Origin: Vanessa cardui | Taxonomy: Eukaryota; Arthropoda; Insecta; Lepidoptera; Nymphalidae | NCBI RefSeq assembly: GCF_905220365.1 | Contig: NC_061143.1 | Location: 372,001-436,000, forward strand | DNA: 64,000 bases | Direction: 5' to 3' | Shown: one piece after another, positions 50,001 through 62,000 of the stretch | Numbering within the stretch: position 1 is the stretch's first letter | Layout: each line of letters opens with the position of its first letter | Program-made: the position numbers and the translations under genes | Notes under the pieces: generated by a model | Told to the model about the DNA's origin: nothing | The model's input: only the letters and a program-made list of their open reading frames with translations | Databases searched by the model: none

Positions 50001-53000
50001 AAAATGACACAATTTTTTAATTAGGACAATGTTGACCCACCAGACAAAGATTTTCATCTCAAATCGAGCCGCGATCATTTTACTGTACGAAAGAAAGCAC
50101 CTGTCAAATTTTACGTCCAACCGTTGGGTCGAAGTCCTTGACACACTATCGCGCGTAATTAATTTGAAAACTGTCGACAAAATTCGTCCTTCACAATGCC
50201 GGCACACGAGACCATCGGCGGTGACATAACCGGCAAATGTTGCAAGTCGTAATACAGCGGTGACCGCCGGGGCCGCGGATGTGGGTCGCGGAGAGTGAAA
50301 GTAGCGCGCCCGACCAGCCGGCCAACACGGCTTGGATAACTATGGAAATATTTCGAGAGGCTCGACCCTCGGTGAACCGATTGACGCCGGTTGGATCATT
50401 GCAGTTGAGCTCTATAATAAATAAATAAATATGAGACAACATCACATACAATACTCTGATCCCAATGTAAGTAGCTAAAGCACTTGTGTTATGGAAAATC
50501 AGAAGTAACGACGGTCCCACAAACACCCAGACCCAAGACAACGTAGAGAACTAATGATAATCTACATCAACTCAGCCGGGAATCGAACCCGAGACCTCGG
50601 AGTGGCGTACCCATGAAAACCGGTGTACTCACTACTCGACCACGGAGGTCGTCAGATTAAGACTAAGATTTTGAATTTGATTGGTCCAGGATTGTGGAGT
50701 GATCTTCTATAAGCTAATCCTTAAACCATATTTGAGGCTAGGCTTCCAACCCAGTGGAGAGTAGCACAGGTCGTGTTTACAGGCCGCTACTTCTACATAT
50801 ATACATCATCGTCACACGTCGCCAATCACATGATTATAATTTATATGTAACGTCCTTCGTGGCCTTATCTGAAGGAAAGCCTCTAAAATTTTTGGTGATT
50901 TTGACAAGCTGTCGTCGAAATACACAGACTGATTCGGTGTGATATGCCACTTGGTTATTTACAACAGTATTCAATAAAATTAAGGAAGTAACATATTCTT
51001 AAATATTATTTTCGAAACGCTTGCTCTGGAATTGCTCGACTTTGATTCAGTTTCACTAAATCTTATTGCTTTGCAACACCGACGCCTTTGGTCATTTATA
51101 CGTCTATCGTACTGTCATAGCTTAATGCATCGTAATAGTGGCTAACACTTGCCCGCGCACAATATTAGTGTGTTTTGAGAGTCAAGCGTGTAAAGTCTTT
51201 AATAGTATAACTAATATAATCTTTAATAGTAGTAATTATTACTGTCTCCGTTTGAAAGTATGCTTTAAATAAATTTTGATATAATTGCCCTCGCTGTATT
51301 CTTTGTTTATAAGTCAAAAGGTTTTCCCACGCCCAACGTCTGAATCTACCGTCACTTGATATTTATCGCCAAGTAACATACACTTACTATCTATCTGATT
51401 ATATAACAAAAACTCTTTTACAAAACAAGAATACGACAGCCAATTACGAAAAAAAGGCGTAATTATTAAAATTTGTGATAAGTTTTACCTGTTACGGGTT
51501 ATATGTCCGTATTGGAAACAAAGATTTGTTTTTTCCATGTAAAAAAATATGGATATAGAGGACGACCAAATATGGATGATGAATGAACCATTAATGGATT
51601 GTGTGAAAGAAGATATGTTACTTGTGAGATGCTGAGGTGATGTCCGACGTAGAAGTATGGAAGGAGAAGACATGCTGCGCTGACCCCAAATAAAATTGGG
51701 AGTAGGATTATGATGATGATGTAAAAAAAAATAAAAGGTATCAAAGTGACAGACAACGTTGACGACGTTGACTGTTTACCATCAGGAGACCCATTTGTCA
51801 TATTATATGACGTAAAAACACGTTCAAATGATCTCTGCAAGTCTTGCATCGAGATATCGAGCACACGAGCGCATTTCACACTTGACCGGTTCGACGCACG
51901 CTTCCTACTTCGCGTTGCGCTACTGGTTGGAAGCTTTCAACTCACGTGCGTGTCGCGTATGTACAAACAAAATGTTTGCTCAATACTGAATAAAGATTGG
52001 TTAAGGGCAGAGGAACGTGATGATGGTGTCTTGGTCAATTTTGGTCACGGTTTCAATTCTCAAGGAAGATCAGTGAACTGCCTGACATATCGTAGGGCAC
52101 ATTGATGTGTGCACCTAAGTGCAGTCTTTTCAATACTTTCATAATCAGATCCAGCCAATCTAACACGGCAGAAAGAGTTCAGTTGCTACTGCAACTGATT
52201 CATAACAAGTACCATATGACCATTTTCAGCTATTCGCCTCATTAGAATTTTTCAACGTTAAATTACACACTTTGTCATAGCCCTCGGGTTTTCAAGCATT
52301 AGATCGTTCGAAGCAGTTTAATAACATAGTAACATAATCACGTAAATATACCAGAACTGTACAAGTAGGTTCCACCCAATAATAATCCTGATTTCGCGGT
52401 TTGAAGTGCATTTACACTAGAAGTATTGGAGCATTAATTCAAATTTTAATATCCTTATATAACTTATAAGAGTTATAAGGCCCAGTGGTTAGAACGTGTG
52501 CATCTTAACCGATAATTTCGGGTTCAAACCCAAGGCGAGCATCACTGAATATTGATGTGCTTAAGTTCTATTTCTAATTTATTTCGTGCTCGGCGATGAA
52601 GAAAACATCGTAAGGAATCCTGCATGTGTCTAATTTCATAGAAATTCATAGAAAGTCCACATGTGTATTCCAATAACCCGCATTGGATCGGCGTGGTGGA
52701 ATATGTACCAAACCTTCTCAAAGAGAGAATTTTCAAGGCAGGATACATTACATACATATATAATTGTATTTAACTAATATGATTGTATATTTTGAATGTT
52801 GAATAAGAGTAACTACTGAGTTTCTTGCCGGTTCTTCTCGGTAGAATCTACTTTCCGAACCGGTGGTAGCTTCACTTAATTGTTAAATGACGATTCAAAA
52901 GTGCTTGTAAAAGCCCACTTGAATAAAGTTTATTTGATTTTGATTTTTCATGTAGAAGTTACTTCTTACCATCAAGTACTTCATTGACAATACCAGTGTA

Positions 53001-56000
53001 ATACCAATATACAACGAAGCTGGAAACATAAAATTACTGTATAAATTCTTTGTTATTACGAAAGTGATAATCATGTTCGGCCTTAATTAAAAAGTATTAT
53101 GTGAGCTTACGCGAACCATTTAATATAAAGACTTATATAACGATCGATTTTAATTGTGCATTGCAAGCGTGGGTTTGACCTTGCCGTGTGTTCACTTTTA
53201 ATTTGATCGGTTTATACTGTTCCTGTTTGTAGCAAATCAAAGTATGCTATAGAAAAGTTGATACGAAAGATTTAAGACAAAAACAGGCAGAGCATTCTAC
53301 ACATCTTGACGATAAACGAAAACATTTCATCATCTTTTTACAATCTCAGTGTGGCTTAAATCTTGCAACTGAATTTTTAACCAGTTTCACTCAACCAAGA
53401 GATGAATTTTTTTTGTGAACTTTTTATTCGATATTACCTTCAGGAGTTAAAATGAATCACATGAAAATACGAGTATATTTGTTTAGTACATTAGTATCCC
53501 GCGCCTAAGAAGATTTTTATGTCAAAAATTTGAATATTTTCTGTTTTCGGTTTAGCAAACGGACTAATTATGAGTGCCACAGCGGAAATAATAATAAAAA
53601 CATCGTTAATGCTCCTGAAACCCTAGGACCGGCTGTATTGTCTTTGGTACCTTCATCTCGCTCACTCAGTCTTCAAACCACAATTACACTAAGCTGCTTA
53701 ACGGAAGCATTGAAAGGTGGAAAATTTATGAACGTCTAGGAAACAAAGACACGGACATATCAACTTGTATAGTATCTAAATTGGGTTTCCTAGCCTTATT
53801 TGTGTATGATAGGAATTGCATAAGTTTGGGCGATAGTTGTGTTACAAATCATGTGGATATTACGTGAGATTTTGTAAGAGGCGTTCGTAAATGTTAAACG
53901 TACTTCACCTGCTTAGCTTTAATATTTATAAAATATAGTTGTATACATTTGGTGGGTTTTGATTCTTTTGAATAGGTTCACATTTTCTAAGTGTCGTTTT
54001 TTGAAGAGGTTTCTCGGATTTCCAGTGAGTATACGTTTGACGACCTCCGTGGTCGTGTGGTGTATACACCGGTTTTCATGAGTACGCGACTTCGAGGTCC
54101 CGGGTTCGATTCCCGGCCGAGTCAATGTAGATTATCATTAGTTTTCTATGTTGTCATGGGTCTGGGTGTCTGTAGTACCGTCGTTACTTCTGATTTTCCA
54201 TAACACAAGTGCTTTAGCTACTTACATTGGGATCAGAGTAATGTGTCTCATATTTATATTTATTTATATTTATACGTATTTTTTTTAAAAAGAATAAATA
54301 TTAGCATTCTAGTATTGCTCATAGTAGAGAATATGATACATAAAGTCATTCTGAACTACACTATTATTTTAGTGTAATTTTTTTCGATTGATCAAACACT
54401 TGAACAAAAAATATTGTAAAATAATACTTTGCATGACTAGTCTTTCAGAAGCACTTTAAGAAATATGTTACGAAATTTGTGAAGTTGCCAGTAAACTAAG
54501 TATTTCTCAATGTACTCATTGCAATAGATAAAACTATTAACGACGAGTTATTTATTTAGATATTTTGTAATATCCTCCGACAAATCAAAATGTACAAACT
54601 GAACTCAGTTATATATATCTAGTATTAGTGAGCGATTTGATCGACTTTGAGGATGTCTGGATCTCTGACAGACTACGGTTGGTACGCATGTGGTAAATTC
54701 AGATTTTCATTTGATACATGCAGGATACCTTACAATGATTTTTAAACACAAATAATATAATAGGTATTCACTATATAAATTTTATTGTATATGAATTTTA
54801 CATTGATGATAAGTGTATTCTTTTCTCCTTCTTAAACAATGTCACTTACCGATGTTTGTCCCTATGTATGGTTAGATCTTTAAATTTTTCAATAGATAGA
54901 TTGATTCGAGAGGAAGGTTTTTTCATATAATACATGGGCAACGTAGGAAAGAAAAAATGATAATTTTAGAAGTTTTAATGTGATATCGTAACATCTTATC
55001 ATTACGTATTTCGGTGTCGCGCGCGTCACGTCGGCTCCGTATAAAATAATTAAAAAAAAACAGTAATTATCGAGTATTCTCGTCGGTGTTTTAAGTAAAA
55101 AGCTACCTAGTGCATTTACCATTTGTAAAGGTAGCATACATTACATTTTTTGGTGAAAAACAATTGGAAATAAGTTAATAAACAATGTATTAAAACATAA
55201 GTGCATCAGTGTAAAAATAAAGTGGTGTAAGGTAGTCATTAAAACGATCTCAACAATTCTACCGCTCAAGATCATATCACAAATTCTGTGAAACATACGA
55301 AGCCGTTTTTTTGCCAAGATTACTAAACATAATCTGGCGCGTTACGGTGAGCGTATGAATTAAATGCTCCTCGTTCCGGAGGGCCTAAGATCGATTCCAA
55401 ACAAAACTTAGAATTTTTAATTTTTCGAGCAAAATTATTACTGAGATTAAATAATAAAGCTTACAATGTCTTCTAAAAAAAAATTAGAATGCTGTCTTCG
55501 ATCTCCTAATTCAACTGAGGTGATGTCATGTTACGGTTGCAAAAAACGATATCACTATAACTGTATTTCAACATCTAAAACTTGTTTCAATGAACTGTCC
55601 GAAAATTACAAAACTACATGGCTGTGTCCAACTTGTGCTAGACCTAAAAGAGACAACACAAACACACCTATTAGAACCTCGCTTACTACTTCAGAGGATC
55701 ATGACAACCAGACTTGCAATGTTACTCTTCGCATTAAAGATAATGAAAGGAAGGTTATTGAAAAAATAACATCCGACCTACCACTACATGAAGTCCGGTA
55801 TATTGTCAGAGAAGAAATGAAAAGTTTGCTAGACGTTTTCAAAAAAAGCATACTGGATGAATTCACCACAAAAACGAACGAAGTTCTTGCGTCTATAAAT
55901 TTCCTGGAAGATCAATATGAAAACATCAAGAAAGATTTATCCGCTAGAAATGAAGTAATTAAAACCCTACAGTTAGAAAATAAAACACTACACTCCAAAG

Positions 56001-59000
56001 TGAATGACTTACAGACTAGACTCACTTTAGTTGAAAATCAATCCCGAGCCAGCAACCTAGAAATCCAATGCATTCCTGAGCACCGATCTGAAAATATCAC
56101 CTCTACAGTGAAACAACTGGCCGCTAATGTAAAGTATAACTTATCAGATACTGACATACAGAGCTGCAGTAGAATAATGAAAATCAACAAGGAGAGCCCC
56201 CGACCACGTTCTGTACTAGTCAAATTTAGTAGTCCAAGAGTACGGGACAATTTTCTAGCGGCAACTATAGCCTTTAACAAACAAGCGAAATGTAAGGAGG
56301 ACAAATTAAATACCAGCCACTTAGGCATCGGAGGAAACAAACAACCTATATATGTTACCGAACATCTCCCACCGGCTACAAAGGCACTACACGCAGAGGC
56401 ACGCATTAAAGCTAAGGAACTCAAATATGAATTCGTCTGGATTAAGAACGGTCGAGTTTTTATGCGGAAGTCAAAGTCGTCTGACTACAAAATTATAAAA
56501 AGTTCAGAATCTCTCTTAAATTTATCGTAACTAAATTTTATTAATAGACATGTTGTGGTACATTAATTGAAAAATTCGATTCAATAACCTGTTATTATCA
56601 AAATGTCCGAGGACTTCGTTTAAGCTTAACTGAAGTACGAAAAGAAGTCCTTAACTCGACTTATGATATCATTGTACTAACGGAAACTTGGCTCAATGAT
56701 AGTATACACGATGCTGAGATCTTCGATGACAGATATTATATATATAGACGTGATCGCGAAACGTCCTCCATTTCTAACAATAAGAAAATTGGTGGTGGAG
56801 TTTTGATAGCGGTAAAAAAGGATGGCTTTAGTTCACGCAGACAACTTGGATGGGAGAGTCAATGCGAAGACTTATGGGTCACAATAGAACTCGATTCTGA
56901 GGTCATAACAAAACATTTACATATCTGCGCAGTATACATTCCCCCACCAGTTACTCACAACACATTAGACGTTTTTATTAATAATGCAACTAAAACAATA
57001 AATGATAACAACTTGGATGTTCCAAATAATTCGATTCTATTACTTGGTGACTTTAACATGAGTTCTATATCATGGGAAATCCAACCTATTGTTCAGTACA
57101 CATCCCCAAGGAACCACACAAATTGTCTCCTTAAAAGTTGCCTAATAGATTTCTTTGCCTTACACGACCTAAACCAATATAATCATATTAAAAACAGAAG
57201 TGGAAAAATTTTAGACTTAATTCTATCTAACATAACCATGAACATTAGTGAAAGTCAATTTCCCATACGCAATGTAGATACTTTGCACCCACCATTAGAA
57301 ATTGTCTTAAAAATAATGCCCACAAATATTCCTCTTAAAACCAAGCCTAAAACTTCACACAATTATAAAAAAGCTGACTACGATTCTATTAGAACGTATC
57401 TTGATAATATTGATTGGCTTCAAACTTTAGGTACACTAGATAATGTTAATTCAATGATATCTAAGTTTTACGAAATTCTGCAAGTAGCGATTGATAAGTT
57501 CGTCCCGAAGTCCTGCAAAAGAACAAAATGTTATCCTATCTGGTTTACTCCTACAGTCATCAAACTAATAAAACAAAAATATAAATATCACCACAAAGTT
57601 AAATTATATAACAATCCACTTGACAAAATTGAATTTGCACACCTGCGGAAAGACTGTGACAAACTTATTAAAAAATGTTACTATGATTACATTTTACATA
57701 TTGAAGAAGCTATTGGGCAACATCCGAAATATTTTTGGACACATCTGAAAAATATGCGACGTAAGGGTTCGAATTACCCCAATAAAATGACTTTGAATAA
57801 TCATGAGACATGCAATAGGCAAGAAATATGCGACTTATTTGCTAATCATTTTTCATCGGTATTTAATAATAATACTTCAAACAATAACTTTGATTTACCG
57901 TCAGTGAACATATCCAAAACTTATATAGGCAACATTCAATTATCCAAAGGAGACATTGAGAAACGACTAAAAAGACTTGACACATCGAAGGCTGCTGGTC
58001 CAGACAATATTCCGCCTTTATTTATACGTAAGTGCGCAACCTCATTGTCTGTTCCGTTATCCTTAATATACAATAATTCTCTGAATTCAGGTATTTTCCC
58101 CGAAAAGTGGAAAGAGGCGCGTATAGTGCCAATTTACAAAAGTGAAAGTCGTCAGAATATTGTAAATTATAGACCTATCTCCATTTTATGTACTATGTCA
58201 AAGGTCTTTGAGAGTTTAGTGTATGAACTAAGCTTTAAGCTACTAGGAAGACGTATCAATGGGCAACAGCATGGCTTCTTGTCAGGTAGATCTACTGCCA
58301 CAAACCTCTTTTCATATGTCACTGAATTACTTGGCAATGTCGATAATCGACTGCAAGTCGATGCTATATACACAGACTTCTCTAAGGCCTTTGACAAAGT
58401 AAACCACACATTACTTGTTAGCAAACTAAGGGAATTTGGACTAAATGAGACAATTTTAAAATGGTGCTCATCCTACCTACAAAGTAGATCCTCTACTGTG
58501 GTGATAGATGGATATTCTTCTCAGCCATACATTGCCAAGTCTGGTGTTCCGCAGGGCTCAGTCTTAGGACCAGCTTTTTTCAACATCTTTATAAACGATA
58601 TTGTTTCGATATTTCAGCACTCAAAAGTCTACCTATTCGCAGATGATCTTAAAATTATTAAAACAATCACAAACAATTTTGACGTCGCACTTTTACAGGA
58701 AGATCTGAACAGGTTGATACAATGGTGTAACCATAACCAGATGACACTGAATCCCAAGAAATGCTTTTCAATCAGATTTACAAGAAAACAAAATTACGTT
58801 CAGAGCCAATATTACATCGAGACAGAAAAACTGACGGTAGTTCGAGCGATGCGTGATTTAGGCGTCGTACTGGATAGCGAGTTAAGATTTACCAGCCACA
58901 TTGATAATATTATTACCACAGCAACAAAGACATTAGGTTTTGTATTGAGGAATTCAAAAGAGTTCAGGCAGCCCTCTACTACCATTAAACTTTACAGTAG

Positions 59001-62000
59001 TCTAGTGAGAAGTAAACTGGAATATTGCAGCCAAATTTGGAATCCTCACTACAAAATTCATAGTGATAGAATCGAAAGGGTACAAAAACAACTATTGCGT
59101 CATCTTGCGTATCGCTCGAACTGCAATCTAACCGATAATTCTTATGAAGGAAGACTTGAACGATTCAACATTACTTCATTACAGTCGCGCAGAATAATGT
59201 CAGATCTATTATTCCTACACAAAATATTGAACAACAATATTGATTGTCCAGCTATATTGCAATTACTTAATTTCAATGTTCCCTCAAGATTACCCAGAAA
59301 ACCGAGTGCCTTATTTCATGTACCGCTATACAAATCTAACTTAGGAAAATATTCTCCACCAGCTAGACTAGCACGCACATATAACGATCTCTCCTCGAAG
59401 ATCTATAACCTAGATATTACTTGTAATAATTTGGCTATTTTTAAATCAAATTTGTTGAGTTTCTTAAAAAACAATATAAATTATTGAAACTAAAATTATT
59501 AATTATTGTTATTAACTCAAAATTAACTTAAAAAATGTTTATTTAATTTATTTTGCATTTAATATGTTAATTTAAATGATTACAATTGATATTGTTATAA
59601 AACTGTTAAATAATTCAATTTCATAATTTTTATTAATTAAATAATTTAATTATATAATTGATCCAAAGAAACAATCTTGTGATAATTACTAATGTTCAAT
59701 ATATTTAGTGCATGCTGTGATTACCTATAAAAAGAAATACAATTATCAAGTGTGTTCAATTGTTAACTATATAAAATTTGTAATACTATTGTCATTTCTG
59801 TTGGTGATCCTATAAAATAAATAAATAAATAAATCTTTTGTAGTATATTTATTATCAGTATTTTACCCGTGCGAAGTCGGGGCAGGTCGCTAGTATATAT
59901 ATATAGTATATTTTGAACTTATGATTTTTGAGTTTTAACGGAAACAATGGTTTGTCTGTCGTGATATCGCACGTAATAACAGTAATCAGTGACTTCAGCT
60001 TCGCGGTACGGGAACAAACGGTGCGGACAGCACACTTTTACAACGTGCGAGACACGCTTTGTTGTAGTCACTTGTCACCAGATAGCGGCCCCATATCACC
60101 ATGACGAGTATACCACTAGTATTTTGTTTTAGTCAAACACTTGACGAGGAATCCGAAATACTCCTTGATTTTCGGTAGTGTAGGATTTATGTCTGTAGAT
60201 ATACATGGCGGTAAAAAATACGACTAGTTAACATCGGGCATACCCATAGGGCAAGGAGGTCGGTTGCACTTATGTCCCCTAAGCTGTGACTGAGACAGAT
60301 TTCATTATAAAGGAAGCAGCAAGTGCCGAGATGGCCCAGTGGCTAGAACACGTAAATCTTAACCGATAATGGCGGGTTCAAACCCAGGCAAGCACCACTG
60401 AATTTTTATGTGCTAATTGTGTTTATAATTCATCTCGTGCTCGGCGGTGATGGAAAACAAAAAAACATCATGAGGAAACCTTCATGTGTTTAGTTTCAAC
60501 GAAATTCTGTCACATATTGATCCATTAATCCTCATTGGAGCAGCGTACATGCATCATACCTTCTCCTCAAAAGGGAGAAGAGTCCTTAGACCAACGATGT
60601 GAAATTTATAGGCTGTTTTTGTCTTTAAAGCAGTTTTACCAAATATTTATTATAATAGACTAAATTTCCATACTAAGCAATAACTATTTTTAATTAATTA
60701 CCTCCATACGAATTACGTTCCAAGTTATTCGTTTATGGAGGTAATTGAAAACACTTGTAGAAAAAAAATCTTTACCAACTTTTATTTGAAATACAAACTT
60801 TTGGCGACATCTGTGCAAACATTAACGGGTGTATACAACTCTTGTCGTCACTGTGAAGAAGAAAATAAAGTAACTAATTAGTTATTTTTCATAGATTGAC
60901 CATAATGAAAGATTTTTTTTTTTACAATAAGTATATCAAACACAAAATGCATCACCACTTTGGGGATCTTTTTCGCTCTGTTGCGCTAAGTTGGTATATT
61001 TAGCCTGGCTTCGAACCCGTAATCTTTGCATCGGACTCACGACTTTTTACTTAGCTTTGTGTCTTTGTTTATTAACTCTACGTAACTGCAAAAACAAAGA
61101 ATACCTGTAGTTATAATATTAAATTTTGAATGCCTGTGATAAATATCTCGCTTATTCTCTGCTGTACAGCTTTTCCATATATGTACGTATTAGGTAATTA
61201 CAATATTATTTTGTATATCTTTAAACGAAGTGTATATTACGCGTTCCATTAAAAAAAAATATCTTGGTGGTAGGGTTTTATGCGATCTCGTCTAATTACC
61301 ACCCACTCATCATATATTCGACCGCTAAACAGCAATACTTAGTATATTTGTGGGAAGGTGGTAATTTCTTATAGATAAATGATCTATGGCCAGTGGTGAC
61401 CACAACCCATCATATGGCCGATTTGCTTCCACCTGCTATAACGTAAACAAAAGATAGCACGTGCTAATAAATAAACAATATTCAGTTGCGGTTCAATTCA
61501 GTGCGGTCGTGCTTGTCGATTTCGTCAAGTGTAGTCTAGATAAAGTTAGAGGTCTAAAATGTAATAAGACATTAGTGCGTTTTCATTTTAAACTCTAATT
61601 TCATCAGACTCATAGACGTAATTGTACAAATAAAAGCCCCCAAAAACAATTGAGATAATTGTTAGCGGACGTTAGTCTTGCCAGTTTTAATTATAACTTT
61701 GTTTTTTTTTTACTCTTTTATTCTTAATTAACTCAATTCAGTGGCTAATTACAAAAATGATGTCCGACACTGTTTTATTTATACCAGCTTTTTTCATCTG
61801 TAATTTTCAAATGATTACATAACATTAGATGTTAATTATGAAATAGACTGCGTACATGGCTCAGTGTTTACAGTAATTATAATTTAGTGTTTGTCTAAAT
61901 TACCTGGTCCTTAATATTTTTCAGTGTTCAATGTAACATAGCTGAAACTAAGACATAATGTATATCGAAATGAAAGCTATGAAAGATTACTAGGAAGTTT

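Larger units (their letters stand above)
55440..59836 (+). mobile_element. Near-full-length jockey/CR1-group non-LTR retrotransposon (LINE)
   Basis: Two long open frames, an ORF1 with zinc finger and coiled coil and an ORF2 with endonuclease and reverse transcriptase, are followed by an AT-rich 3' UTR ending in (AAAT)n at about 59813-59834. The true 5' end is upstream of ORF1 (55030-55440) but is not defined here. Absence of internal stops in both frames suggests a young copy. Inserted in the R3H gene intron, same strand as the host. Confidence 0.9.

Noticed and set aside
51499..52105. Opposed open frames of 119-126 codons
   Set aside because: They overlap an RTE-like LINE tail and AT-rich spacer, with no domain or splice evidence.
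3112..60618. Possible tRNA genes (good box A and box B at many sites)
   Set aside because: Each head is fused to the same tRNA-unrelated body and a (GTT)n or AT-rich tail, so they are tRNA-derived SINEs; no free-standing cloverleaf was found.
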